DNA of 64,000 bases from Myxococcales bacterium (GTDB lineage Bacteria; Myxococcota_A; Polyangia; Polyangiales; Polyangiaceae): positions 496,001-560,000 of the forward strand of contig JADJQX010000008.1 of the NCBI GenBank assembly GCA_016712525.1, written 5' to 3'. Made by a program: the position numbers and the translations under genes. Numbering within the stretch: the first letter of the stretch is position 1; the number at the start of each line of letters is the position of its first letter. The notes below the pieces were generated by a model, which was not told the DNA's origin, made no database searches, and saw nothing but the letters and a program-made list of their open reading frames with translations. This document shows, in pieces, positions 1 through 8,287 of this stretch.

Positions 1-1381
1 GGGCCGTACCCAGCGCTCCGAGCCCGCGCGCCGCGTCCACGTAGGCGCGCGGCCTCACGAGGCTCGTGCGAGCGAGGAACTCGGCCATCGTCGCCGGCGA
101 CGCTTCGTCGCGGAGGACGGCGCCGTAGGGCTCGTCTCCCATCGCGTGGAGAGAGGCGAAGGCCGCGTCCAGGAGGCGATTTTGCGCGTCTCCACGGAGC
201 GAGCCCCCCGCCATGATGCGAGACAGGCCGCCCGTCACGGCGTGGATGGCGGCATCGTGAACGATGGGATCGGGCAGCCCTTCCCCGCGGGAGAGCGCAC
301 GAGCGACGTGCCCGCGGACGAGCGAGAGGCTCCGAAGCATGGCCCCGAACCCACAAAACGTGAGCGGCGAGTGGCGCGAGGCCGCGTCGCCCACGAGGCC
401 TACGCGCGGGTGCGGGGGAGCGGGCGGGGGCACGGCCCGAGACGCTCCTGGTATGAGCCCGAACGTGGGGCGGACGAGCGTCGGATCCCCGCCCTTGTAG
501 TCGGGGAGCGTCTCGAAGAAGCGCGTGTAGAGCGCACGCAACGGGCCGACCTCTCCCACGGGCTCCGAGGTCAAGGCGTAGTAGAAGAGATACACGGTCG
601 TCTCGCCGGTGTGCCCGGGGAACCCCTCCCACACGTGCTGGCGCCCACGCGCGTCGGCGTGCTCGGTGGTGACGAGGATCTCGCCTACGTCGGGGTCGAT
701 GTCGGTGGGGCCGCTCCCCTCGCGCACGCCACGGAGCACACCTCCGACCGTCGGGCACACGATGTCGGCGCGCGCGTAGGGGCTCGCGAAGCCGCGTGCG
801 TCGAGGACGAGCCGCGACACGATCGTGGTCGCCCCGGACGGCCCTTGGACCTCGACCCGAACCGCCGTCTCCCCGCATCCGAGCCCTGTCACGCGGGAGC
901 CATCGACGAAGGCGACGCCGAGGGCATCGCAGCGGCGGCGCGCGAGGGCGAGCAGGCTCCCGGCGTCGACGGCGACGTCGAGGGTGCGCGTGACGGGGTA
1001 CGACGAGCCGCCAAAAAACCTACAGAATCCGTGACGATAGCGACGAACGACGAGGCCCTCGAGCTCGACCTCCGTGACGAGCCCCTCTCGCACGAGCGCG
1101 GAGAGCTCGGCGTCGCTCGCGTTCCACTCGCGGTGCCCGCGGCCTGCCCTCGCCCGCTCGACCACGGTCACGCGCACCCCACGTGCGGCGAGGGCCCAGG
1201 CGAGGAGCAACGACAAACCTCCGCCCGAAAGGACGACCTCGGTATCGGGGGTCACCGACGCATCGGGCGGCGCGAGCTCGCGATCGCGCTCGGGGCCCCG
1301 ACGAGCGGCGTCGAGCGCATCGAGCCGCTCTTCGAGATCGTGGCCCAAGCGCTCGCGCAATAATCCCCGGTCATGCGTCAC
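1..1381 (-). CDS. CruA/CruP-like lycopene cyclase, FAD-dependent (3' end outside window)
   Basis: Likely flavoprotein that cyclises lycopene, the last step after the neighbouring phytoene synthase and desaturase. The reading frame is open from GTG at 1381 down to base 1, giving about 460 residues, so the C-terminus is missing. A Rossmann FAD-binding stretch (LSGGGLSLLLAWALAARGVR) lies near residues 51-70. A REWNASDAELSALVREGL segment near residue 85 resembles the conserved block of CruA/CruP cyclases, and GLVGDAASRHSPLTFCGFGA is a typical second flavin-binding block. The GTG start overlaps the crtB stop in a GTGA arrangement, so translation is probably coupled. The assignment to CruA rather than a geranylgeranyl-reductase-like enzyme comes from motif recall plus context; flavoprotein identity is much firmer than the exact reaction. 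Confidence 0.75.
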   Translation of the reverse strand, partial: MTHDRGLLRERLGHDLEERLDALDAARRGPERDRELAPPDASVTPDTEVVLSGGGLSLLLAWALAARGVRVTVVERARAGRGHREWNASDAELSALVREGLVTEVELEGLVVRRYRHGFCRFFGGSSYPVTRTLDVAVDAGSLLALARRRCDALGVAFVDGSRVTGLGCGETAVRVEVQGPSGATTIVSRLVLDARGFASPYARADIVCPTVGGVLRGVREGSGPTDIDPDVGEILVTTEHADARGRQHVWEGFPGHTGETTVYLFYYALTSEPVGEVGPLRALYTRFFETLPDYKGGDPTLVRPTFGLIPGASRAVPPPAPPHPRVGLVGDAASRHSPLTFCGFGAMLRSLSLVRGHVARALSRGEGLPDPIVHDAAIHAVTGGLSRIMAGGSLRGDAQNRLLDAAFASLHAMGDEPYGAVLRDEASPATMAEFLARTSLVRPRAYVDAARGLGALGTA

Positions 1382-2337
1382 GCGGCACGCTCGCTCTCGG
1401 GGGTCACGGCGTCGACGAGGTAGCGGGTCGCGTCGAGCGGGCCGTCCACCGAGGCCCGCGACGGCACGAGCGCGCGCGCGCGGCCCTCGGCGAGCAAAAG
1501 GAGCTTCTTGCCCGTCGACACGACGGCCCGCGTGGAGACCGCGTCGTACCCGTTCGACGCCACGACACGCCCGATCTCCGCGTACACGAGGCGCGCGCCC
1601 CAAATGGCCGCGCGGCAGTCCTTCGGCAAGAGGCCGATCCCCGTCTCGGCGCGGGCGTAGAGGAGCTCGGCGCGACGGAGGAGCCTCGCCGTGGTGCGGC
1701 GGAGGCGAGGGTCGGCGGGCCCACGCAAGGCGAGCGCGAGCGCCTCGTCCCGGGAGAGGCCTTCGTCCGCGAGCCACGTCGTAGGGAGGTACATGCGTCG
1801 GAGGCGCGCGTCGGCCCCGACGTCGCGGGCGACGTTGGTGAGCTGCATCGCCACGCCGAGGTCGCAGGCCCTGGCGAGAGCCTCCTTGGAGCGGGCGCCC
1901 ATCACGAGCGTCATCATCGCGCCGACCGCACCCGCGACTCGCGCGGCGTACGCCTCGAGCGACGCGAGGTCGGGCGTCTCGCGGTCGTCGGCGTCCCACG
2001 CCATGCCGTCGAGCAGGGCGTCCGGGAGCGCGCGAGGGATGGCGTGCTCGTGGGCGACCCGCGAAAAGGCGCGCTCGACGGCACCCTCGGGTTTCCGTGC
2101 GTCATACACGCGATCGAGCCGCTTCCCGAGCACGGCCACGGCGATGGCGCGCTCGCTCTTCCCGACGAGCGAAGGGTCGTCCACGGCGTCGTCGGCCGTT
2201 CGGCAGAACGCGTAGAGGGCGATCGCCGCCGGGCGAACGCGCGAGGGCAAGAGGCGCGACGCTCCGTAGAAGCTCTTCGAGCCCTCGCGGAGCATGGCCT
2301 CGCACTCCGCGAAATCGCGCGACGACGGGGAGCTCAC
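1378..2337 (-). CDS. crtB: phytoene synthase
   Basis: Condenses two geranylgeranyl diphosphates to phytoene, the first committed carotenoid step. The 319-residue protein has the normal length for the squalene/phytoene synthase family. The first Asp-rich motif is in CRTADDAVDD (residues 45-54) and the second is NVARDVGAD (167-175); both bind Mg-diphosphate. YAFCR ahead of the first motif and the later RMYLP are also family marks. The GTG start at 2337 was chosen because it overlaps the crtI TGA by 4 nt (GTGA) and gives a normal N-terminus. The open frame continues upstream through crtI but that part is only a shadow. The gene is the second of a crtI-crtB-cyclase operon. Confidence 0.93.
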   Translation of the reverse strand: MSSPSSRDFAECEAMLREGSKSFYGASRLLPSRVRPAAIALYAFCRTADDAVDDPSLVGKSERAIAVAVLGKRLDRVYDARKPEGAVERAFSRVAHEHAIPRALPDALLDGMAWDADDRETPDLASLEAYAARVAGAVGAMMTLVMGARSKEALARACDLGVAMQLTNVARDVGADARLRRMYLPTTWLADEGLSRDEALALALRGPADPRLRRTTARLLRRAELLYARAETGIGLLPKDCRAAIWGARLVYAEIGRVVASNGYDAVSTRAVVSTGKKLLLLAEGRARALVPSRASVDGPLDATRYLVDAVTPESERAA

Positions 2338-3962
2338 CTCGCGCCTTTTCGGGCGAAGGCGCTCGCGTCGGGCACCACGGTGTCGAGCACCCGCGCCGAC
2401 GAGAGCACGCCGGGGAGCCCCGCGCCCGGGTGCGTGCCCGCGCCCACGAGGAAGAGGTTCTCGATGTCCTCGCTCTGGTTGTGGGGGCGGAAGTAGGCGC
2501 TCTGGGTGAGCACGGGCTCGACGCCGAAGGCTGCCCCCCGGAACGAGAGCAGCTCGTCCTGGAAGTATTGCGGATCGATGTGCTCGCTCACCACGATGTT
2601 CTCCCCGAGGTTCGGGAGCACGGTCTTCTCGAGCACCTTCTGGATGCGCGCGCGGTACGGCTCCGCCTCCTTCGACCAGTCGGTGCCGCTCTCGAGGTGC
2701 GGGACCGGAGACAGCACGTAGAAGGTGTCGCACCCCTCGGGGGCGAGGCTCGGATCGGTGGCCGTGGGCCTGTGCAAGTAGAGGCTCATGTCCGTGGCGA
2801 GCACCTTCTTCTCGAAGATGTCGTCGAGCAGGCCCTCGTACCGAGGCCCGAGCAAGATCGAGTGGTGGGGCACGTCGGAGTAGACCTTCTTCGTGCCGAA
2901 GTACCAGACGAAGAGCCCCATGCTGTACCTTAGGCGCTCGATCTTGCGGTTCGTCCACGAGGGCCGCGCATCCTCCGGGACGAGGTGGCGATACGTCCAG
3001 GCCGAGTCGGCGTTCGACACGACCACGTCGGCCGCGACCTGCTCTCCGCTCTCGAGCAGCACGCCGGTCGCGCGGTTCTGCCGAGGGCGCGAGGCGAGGA
3101 CACCTTGCTTCTTCGCGTTCGTGGGCGCGACCGTGATGCGGCGCACGGCCGTGCCGAGGCGCACGGTGCCGCCCTGGTGCTCGATGAGCTTCACGAGGCC
3201 GTTCACGAGGGCCCCTGTGCCGCCCATCGGGAAGTGCACGCCCCACTTTCGCTCGAGGAACGCGATGAGCGTGTAGATCGACGTGGTGCTGTAGGGGTTC
3301 CCGCCGACGAGGAGAGGGTGAAAGCTCAGGACCTGGCGGAGCGCGTCGTCCTCGACGAACTTCGACACGAGCCCGTACACGGTGCGGTAGCTCTCGAGGG
3401 CCACCATGTCGGGCGCGATCTTGGCCATGCTCGTCCACGAGCCGAACGGGACGTGCGCGAGCTTCTCGAAGCCGACCTTGAAGATCTTCTCGCTCATCGC
3501 GACGAACTGCTCGTACCCGGCGACGTCACGCGGGGAGAGCTTGCGCACCTCGGCGGCCATGGCGTCGGCGTTGCCCGTGTAGTCGAAGGTACGACCGTCC
3601 GAGAACCGAATGCGATAGAACGGCGTCACGGGGCGGAGGTCGATGTCGTCCGCCATCGTGCGGCCCGCGAGCTTCCAGAGGTCCTCGAAGAGGAAGGGCG
3701 CGGTGATGACCGTGGGCCCCGAGTCGAAGACGAAGCCCTGACGCTTGCGCACGTAGCCGCGCCCCCCGGGGGCGTCGAGCTTGTCGATCACCGTGACGCG
3801 GTACCCGCGGGCACCGAGACGGACGGCCGCGGCGAGCCCGCCGAAACCGGCCCCGATGACGACCGCGTGAGGCCTGTCGTCGGCGCCGCGGGGGCTCGGG
3901 TCGTGCGCTCGACCTTTGGTGGAAGCGGAGCCATTCAACGTGCGGGATTCGTTCATCGTCAT
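2334..3962 (-). CDS. crtI: phytoene desaturase
   Basis: FAD-dependent desaturase that introduces double bonds into phytoene on the way to lycopene. The 542-residue protein has the GAGFGGLAAAVRLGARGYRV dinucleotide-binding fold at about residues 37-56, followed by IDKLDAPGGRG. The closing VGAGTHPGAGLPGVLSSARV block is characteristic of CrtI-type desaturases. The N-terminal ~30 residues before the Rossmann strand are polar and low-complexity, so a shorter start is possible. It is the first gene of the minus-strand carotenoid operon and its stop overlaps crtB. A 190-bp gap separates it from the divergent lipoprotein gene at 4155, where a shared promoter region would sit; no clear operator was seen there. 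Confidence 0.93.
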   Translation of the reverse strand: MTMNESRTLNGSASTKGRAHDPSPRGADDRPHAVVIGAGFGGLAAAVRLGARGYRVTVIDKLDAPGGRGYVRKRQGFVFDSGPTVITAPFLFEDLWKLAGRTMADDIDLRPVTPFYRIRFSDGRTFDYTGNADAMAAEVRKLSPRDVAGYEQFVAMSEKIFKVGFEKLAHVPFGSWTSMAKIAPDMVALESYRTVYGLVSKFVEDDALRQVLSFHPLLVGGNPYSTTSIYTLIAFLERKWGVHFPMGGTGALVNGLVKLIEHQGGTVRLGTAVRRITVAPTNAKKQGVLASRPRQNRATGVLLESGEQVAADVVVSNADSAWTYRHLVPEDARPSWTNRKIERLRYSMGLFVWYFGTKKVYSDVPHHSILLGPRYEGLLDDIFEKKVLATDMSLYLHRPTATDPSLAPEGCDTFYVLSPVPHLESGTDWSKEAEPYRARIQKVLEKTVLPNLGENIVVSEHIDPQYFQDELLSFRGAAFGVEPVLTQSAYFRPHNQSEDIENLFLVGAGTHPGAGLPGVLSSARVLDTVVPDASAFARKGAR

Positions 3963-4154
3963 GACCTCGGGCAGGTACGATGCCGCTCGGAGCCGGGCGT
4001 GCTTTCGGGCACGATCCTAGGGAAATCTTCGGCTCTTTTGCGCAGGTTGGGGGAGGCACCTGCATTTTTCGGCAAGAGAAGATTGACGAATGACACGAAA
4101 CCTTGGCAAAAAGGCGTCGCGATTCGAGAGGATCTCTCCGAGGAGGACGTTTCC

Positions 4155-4346
4155 ATGAAGAAGATTGCGCTTTTGTTTGCGGTGACGGCGGCGGTGGCGG
4201 CGGCGGCGATCGCCTGTGGCGACGTGAAGCCCCCGATGGACCCGTCGGCGCTCAGCTCGGCTTCGGCCGGCATGCCCGCGGCCCCCGAGGCCCCCGCGGC
4301 CCCGAGCGGCGCGCCCTCGGGCGCCCCCGCGGCCCCCGCCAAGTGA
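4155..4346 (+). CDS. small Ala/Pro-rich lipoprotein, function unknown
   Basis: A 63-residue exported peptide. A basic start (MKK) and hydrophobic core lead to the lipobox AIAC, with the lipidated Cys at about residue 23. The mature part is only about 40 residues of Ala, Pro, Ser and Gly (repeating AAPEAP/PSGAPSGAP), so it is probably an unstructured envelope tether or a wall-spacer peptide. A strong Shine-Dalgarno sequence (AGGAGG at 4141) sits 8 nt before the ATG, and a rho-independent terminator follows within 70 nt, so this is a discrete transcribed gene. The signal peptide resembles that of the fasciclin lipoprotein at 31878-32492 (MKKLGIV...AIIACGDT). No family recognised. Confidence 0.8.
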   Translation: MKKIALLFAVTAAVAAAAIACGDVKPPMDPSALSSASAGMPAAPEAPAAPSGAPSGAPAAPAK

Positions 4347-4385
4347 GCTCGCAGGTCGCGTAACGCGGCCGCGATATCCGAGAGA

Positions 4386-4412
4386 GGCCCTCGCACATGC
4401 GGGGGCCTTTTT
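4386..4412 (+). terminator. rho-independent terminator of the small lipoprotein gene
   Basis: Nine-pair stem GGCCCTCGC / GCGGGGGCC (one G-U pair) with an ACAT loop, directly followed by five T residues at 4408-4412. It lies 40 nt after the lipoprotein stop. Confidence 0.85.
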
Positions 4413-4486
4413 CGTTCCATCGGTGCCGTCCGAAATGTGCAGCGCGCCGGCGCGCTCGCCCGGGGGGTCCTCGCCGAACGCCAAAA

Positions 4487-4512
4487 CCTCGCCCTCACGG
4501 CGAGGCTTTTTT
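4487..4512. terminator. probable bidirectional terminator
   Basis: Stem CCTCGCC / GGCGAGG around a CTCAC-type loop, followed by six T residues on the plus strand and preceded by AAAA. It could therefore end transcription from the plus side (4155 gene) or from the minus side (the MFS gene that stops at 4595). Confidence 0.7.
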
Positions 4513-4540
4513 CTTAGGGTCTCGTGCCCCTCGCCCGCTT

Positions 4541-4560
4541 CATTCCAGGCGCCTGGAATG
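4541..4560. promoter_or_regulatory. perfect 20-bp palindrome between convergent genes
   Basis: CATTCCAGGCGCCTGGAATG reads identically on both strands. It sits 34 nt beyond the stop of the MFS gene and after the terminator at 4487-4512. There is no T-tract, so it is not an obvious terminator. It may be a binding site for a dimeric protein or a transcript-end hairpin. The sequence alone does not decide. Confidence 0.4.
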
Positions 4561-4594
4561 GAAAGGGCCCCGTCGCGAGCGGGTGACGCGAGCC

Positions 4595-6004
4595 TCAGTG
4601 GGACGTGGCCTGCGCCTTGGGCTTCGCGTTCCACACGCGGGTCGCGAGGAGGAGCCCCACGAGGGCGACGGGGATGATGGCCGTGGGCCACGTCCACCAG
4701 GCCGACGCGTCATGGGAGGCGGGCTTCGCGGGGAGGACGGCCTTCATGACACGAGAGCCGAGCGTCGAGCCCAGATAGACACACCCGTCGATGACGCCGA
4801 CCACGATCCCGACGTTCTTCTTCCCGCCGAAATCCATGCTGGCCGTTCCCGAGAGCATGCCGTGCACGCCGATGATGGCGAGCGTCATGAGCACGAGCAC
4901 CCAGCCCACGTAGGGTGTCGAGATGGTGGCGTACATCGCGAGCGAGCCGGCCAGCATGACCGAGTAGAGCACCGCCGAGACGGGACCACGGCGCGACTGG
5001 AAGAGGCGGTCGGAGATCATGCCCGCGACCACGCCGCCCATGATGCCGGCGACGCAGTTCAACATGCCCCAGTGCTGCTGGACGAAGTCGGTCGCTGCGC
5101 GCCCCGTGTCCTCCGAGAACGGCTTGTACGTCTTGAGGATCGCGTTCCGGAGGTAGCCGCTGCAGAACTCGACGGCCGCGATCGTGAGGATCGCCGAGCT
5201 GCCGAGCATCATCTTGAGCAGCTTGCCGAGGGGGAGCCGCTCTCCGCCGCCCGTCGCGTCGCCGAGGTCGAAGTCTTGGTGGCCCGCGTCGCCAGGCGTG
5301 TCGCGCACGAGGCCGAGATCGACCACGGCGAGCACGAGCAGGATGCCCGCGGGGATGAAGAAGGCGTAGGCGCCGCCCATCACGCGGACGATCGCCGCGC
5401 ACCAATCGAAGGCGAAATAGAGGCCGAGCGAGATGAGGATGCCGAAGATGCCGCCGAAGGTGCCGCGCTCGCGGAGGTGGAACCAAGCGGAGTTCACCTT
5501 GACGATCGACACGGCGCCGAAGCTCTGGAAGTACATGTTCACGGCGTAAAGGACCGAGAACAAGGGCACGATCGTGGCGCGAGCGTCCTTCGGGATGCCG
5601 CCGTTCTTGATGGCCGACAGGGCGACGACGCCCATGACGACGTTGGCGACGGCCGAGCCCACGGCGGCCAAAATGGTCGTCTTTCGGCCGCCGATCTTGT
5701 CCGTCAGAGGGCCGTTGATGACGAACGAGAGGCCGTAGGTGAGGGCCCCCCACGAGTCGATCTCGAAAAATTGCTGTTTGTCGAAGAGGAGCGCCACGTC
5801 CTTCTTGTCGACGCAGGCGGCCAGGTTGTAGCGCGCCATGTAGAGGAACGCGTACGTGAGCCCGACCGGGAACCAGTTCATGAACCTGCGCCGAACGAAG
5901 GCCTGCGAGTGGCCGAGGTCGGGCTTGGGCAGCCTGACGACGACGACCACGATCACGACGAGCAGGATCGCGATGACGAGGAGCTCGGAGAGCCAGCCGG
6001 GCAT
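4595..6004 (-). CDS. MFS transporter of the organophosphate:phosphate antiporter type (GlpT/UhpC-like)
   Basis: Inner-membrane transporter of about 469 residues with roughly twelve hydrophobic segments. Near the N-terminus, FMNWFPVGLTYAFLYMARYN is the type of segment conserved in GlpT/UhpT/UhpC antiporters, and GPLTDKIGGRK is the standard MFS loop 2-3 motif. The substrate is probably a phosphorylated metabolite exchanged for phosphate, but it cannot be fixed from sequence. There is no sensor-kinase neighbour as would be expected for a UhpC sensor. The start at 6004 (MPGWLSELL) was preferred because the first membrane helix begins immediately after it; a GTG start at 6070 would add 22 residues. 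It is divergent from the gene at 6179 and monocistronic. Confidence 0.8.
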   Translation of the reverse strand: MPGWLSELLVIAILLVVIVVVVVRLPKPDLGHSQAFVRRRFMNWFPVGLTYAFLYMARYNLAACVDKKDVALLFDKQQFFEIDSWGALTYGLSFVINGPLTDKIGGRKTTILAAVGSAVANVVMGVVALSAIKNGGIPKDARATIVPLFSVLYAVNMYFQSFGAVSIVKVNSAWFHLRERGTFGGIFGILISLGLYFAFDWCAAIVRVMGGAYAFFIPAGILLVLAVVDLGLVRDTPGDAGHQDFDLGDATGGGERLPLGKLLKMMLGSSAILTIAAVEFCSGYLRNAILKTYKPFSEDTGRAATDFVQQHWGMLNCVAGIMGGVVAGMISDRLFQSRRGPVSAVLYSVMLAGSLAMYATISTPYVGWVLVLMTLAIIGVHGMLSGTASMDFGGKKNVGIVVGVIDGCVYLGSTLGSRVMKAVLPAKPASHDASAWWTWPTAIIPVALVGLLLATRVWNAKPKAQATSH

Positions 6005-6178
6005 GTTGGCGGCGGACAATGGCACAGCACGCGAGCCGCCCCAACGCAAATCGCGTGACATTTCGCGCACGCAGCCCCACCTCGGCCGAGGCGCTCGTTC
6101 CGCGCGGGCCGCCTACGCTTGCGTCCCCGGTGCGATGCCGTGCATCATCGCCGAGCCCCGAGGGGGACCTTCTACCGA

Positions 6179-7042
6179 ATGCTTCACTCCGAGCTCCTCG
6201 CCCAGATCCCGCTCTTCGACACGCTCTCGACCGAGGACACGGAAGCCCTCGCGAAGCGCCTCGCCGAGCGAAAGTTCGCGGCGGGCTCGAAGGTGTTCGA
6301 CAAGGGCGACAAGGGCTCGTCGATGTACATCGTGCTCTCGGGCGCGGCGCAAATTTACCTCCCGGGAGACGGCGACGACCGCGTCGTCCTGAAGGACGTC
6401 CGCACCGGGGAGTACTTCGGCGAGCTGTCCCTCTTCGACGACAAACCCAGGTCCGCGAGCGTCTCGGCGAGCACCGACACCGTGCTCCTCGAGCTCACGC
6501 GCGAGGAGTTCGCCGAGCACCTCGGGCGCTCTCCCACCGCCGCCATGGCCATCTTGGCCGAGATGGCCGAGCGCCTCCGCGAGACGAACGCGCTCCTCTC
6601 CCAGCGCGCCGCGAGAGACGTCGTCAAGGAGATCGAGGACAACCTCACCTGGGGCCAGAAGCTCGCCGACAAGGTCGCGGAGCTGAACGGGAGCTGGGCG
6701 TTCATCCTGTTTTTGTTAGGACTTACGGTAGCTTGGGTGATCTTGAACAGCGTGTTCCGGCTCGCCTTCGACGACTACCCGTACCAGTTCTTCAACCTCG
6801 CCCTCGCCATCTTGGTCGCGCTGCAGGGCCCGCTCATCGTCATGAGCCAGAACCGCCAGTCGTTGAAGGATCGCGCCCAAGCCGAGACCGACTTTCGCGT
6901 GAACTTGAAGAACGAGGTCGGCATCGAGGGCCTCCAGCGCGAGCTCGGCGCCTTCCGCGCGGAGACCTTGAAGCGGCTCGAGGTGCTCGAACGCTACGGG
7001 CGAAACGAGCGCATCCGCCACGAGCTGCCCTCGAAGAAGTGA
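6179..7042 (+). CDS. cyclic-nucleotide-binding domain fused to a DUF1003 membrane domain
   Basis: A 287-residue two-part protein. Residues ~5-125 are a cNMP-binding jelly roll: ERKFAAGSKVFDKGDKGSSM, then GEYFGELSLFDDKPRSASV, where the FGELSL...RSASV phosphate-binding cassette looks intact, so cAMP or cGMP binding is plausible. There is no helix-turn-helix after it, so it is not a Crp-type regulator. Residues ~165-260 match DUF1003: GSWAFI, two membrane helices (FILFLLGLTVAWVILN and LALAILVALQGPLIVM), then MSQNRQSLKDRAQAETDF and VNLKNEVGI. The C-terminus is short and charged. The start at 6179 has AGGGGG upstream. It is probably an inner-membrane protein whose state responds to a cyclic nucleotide. 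A class III adenylate cyclase lies 56 kb away. Confidence 0.85.
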   Translation: MLHSELLAQIPLFDTLSTEDTEALAKRLAERKFAAGSKVFDKGDKGSSMYIVLSGAAQIYLPGDGDDRVVLKDVRTGEYFGELSLFDDKPRSASVSASTDTVLLELTREEFAEHLGRSPTAAMAILAEMAERLRETNALLSQRAARDVVKEIEDNLTWGQKLADKVAELNGSWAFILFLLGLTVAWVILNSVFRLAFDDYPYQFFNLALAILVALQGPLIVMSQNRQSLKDRAQAETDFRVNLKNEVGIEGLQRELGAFRAETLKRLEVLERYGRNERIRHELPSKK

Positions 7043-7084
7043 CGAGCCCGCTTGCGTCGACGCGGCCCACCGAGTAGACCGGGC

Positions 7085-7240
7085 GGCGTCGAAGGAGGCG
7101 GGAAGTCCGGTGAAATACCGGCACGGAGCCGCCGCTGTAACCGGGGACTTTCGTATCACGACCCACTCGGACCTCTCGCGAGGGAGCCTCCGGGGAAGGA
7201 GATACGAAGGGACGATCCGGGAGTCAGAACACCCCTCCCT
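7085..7240 (+). ncRNA. cobalamin (B12) riboswitch
   Basis: Leader RNA with the expected elements in order. GGGAAGTCCGGTGAAATACC (from 7100) is the conserved core entrance, followed by GCCGCTGTAACC near 7129. A long arm is closed by TTCGTATC (7150-7157) pairing with GATACGAA (7201-7208). The B12 box GGGAGTCAGAACACC lies near 7219-7233. After the box comes CCCTCGAGGG, a self-complementary stretch that may belong to the expression platform. The element ends about 90 nt before the lipoprotein start at 7330. By analogy with the class, adenosylcobalamin binding should lower expression of the downstream gene. Confidence 0.9.
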
Positions 7241-7329
7241 CGAGGGCCCTCTCGTGTCGCTCATCCCGGGCGCCGCCGCCGAGGGCTCTTCCGAACCTTG
7301 CCGCGCGAGCTTCGCGGCCGGAGGCCCGA

Positions 7330-8121
7330 ATGGTCCAAGGTGTTCGTGTCGGCGCTCTCGCCCTGGGTGCCCTGCTCGTCGGATGTGCGTCGCTCGCCGA
7401 AGGCCCCGAGGGCCCGGCCCCCGGAGCCGTCACGTTCGGAGATGCCCCTCCCCCTTCGTTGCCCGTCGGAGACGGCGGCCAGAAGCCTCGCGTCGACGGA
7501 GGCTTCCCGACCGACGGGGGCGTGCTTCCGGCCGCGCGGTTCGCGCAACGGGTCGTGTCGGTCACGCCGGGCGACTGCGCGGGCTTCGGCCTCGCCTCCA
7601 TGCCCGACGTCGTGCTCGGGCCGCCCGAGGGCAGCGGCGACACCCAAGGCAGCCTCGACGTGCTCTCGCTGGGGAAGGGCGGCGCGATCGTGCTCTCGTT
7701 CGAAGAGAACCCGATCGTCGACGGCCCCGGTGCGGACTTCGTCGTGTTCGAGAACGCCTTCTTCGCTGGCGGAGATCCGAGCCGGCCGTTCGTCGAGCTC
7801 GCCACGGTGTCGGTGAGCGAGGACGGCGTCTCGTTCGTCGAGTTTCCGTGCACGAAGAGCGCGAGCGAGCCTCCGCCGTACGGCACGTGCGCGGGGTGGC
7901 GGCCGGTGCGCTCGTCCTCCGCGAGCGGGGTGTCTCCGTTCGATCCCGCGACCGGCGGCGGCGATCCCTTCGATCTCGCCGACCTCGGGCTCCGTCGCGT
8001 GCGGTTCGTCCGCATCGTCGACCGCGGGGAGGGCAACTGCGCCTCGAGCCCCACGGACAAGCTCACCACGGTCGGTTTCGACCTCGACGCGGTGGCCTCG
8101 ATCCACGCCGAAAAGAAGTGA
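7330..8121 (+). CDS. B12-riboswitch-controlled surface lipoprotein
   Basis: A 263-residue exported protein with a lipobox ending at Cys19 (LLVGC). It is preceded by GGAGG 5 nt before the ATG. After a Gly/Pro-rich linker, the mature domain contains VLSFEENPIVDGPGADFVVF followed by ENAFF. I recognise this as a recurrent block in B12-riboswitch-linked 'cell surface' proteins. Paired Cys residues suggest disulfides. No propeller or TonB-box is visible. The position directly after a cobalamin riboswitch, with no other gene in the transcript, indicates a role in cobalamin acquisition, perhaps as an outer-membrane corrinoid-binding protein; that is inference. No btuB or btuCD gene lies in the window. 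Confidence 0.8.
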   Translation: MVQGVRVGALALGALLVGCASLAEGPEGPAPGAVTFGDAPPPSLPVGDGGQKPRVDGGFPTDGGVLPAARFAQRVVSVTPGDCAGFGLASMPDVVLGPPEGSGDTQGSLDVLSLGKGGAIVLSFEENPIVDGPGADFVVFENAFFAGGDPSRPFVELATVSVSEDGVSFVEFPCTKSASEPPPYGTCAGWRPVRSSSASGVSPFDPATGGGDPFDLADLGLRRVRFVRIVDRGEGNCASSPTDKLTTVGFDLDAVASIHAEKK

Positions 8122-8287
8122 CGTTTCGGCATGTTGCACTCGGCGTAAGGTTGGGCGTTTCGGCGCGTTGGCACTTCCGGTGGGAGTTTTTTCTCCCGCC
8201 ACCGTCCATCGGGACGTAGACTCACGCCCGCTTCGGGTGCCCTCTCTCGGGAGGGTCCTCGGGCGGAATCAACCGAGGAGCTTTGCC

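Noticed and set aside
146..1363. Long plus-strand frame opposite the cyclase gene
   Set aside because: Its Arg/Gly/Ala-rich translation has no domain character. The minus strand encodes a flavoprotein with clear FAD motifs.
4397..6058. 553-residue plus-strand frame opposite the MFS transporter
   Set aside because: The translation is His/Asp/Arg-rich without hydrophobic segments, while the minus strand gives a complete 12-helix transporter.
8179..8200. GGTGGGAG-TTTTTT-CTCCCGCC hairpin as a terminator of the B12-controlled gene
   Set aside because: The T residues form the loop rather than a tail, so it does not have intrinsic terminator form. It may still be a small stem in the leader of the next gene.
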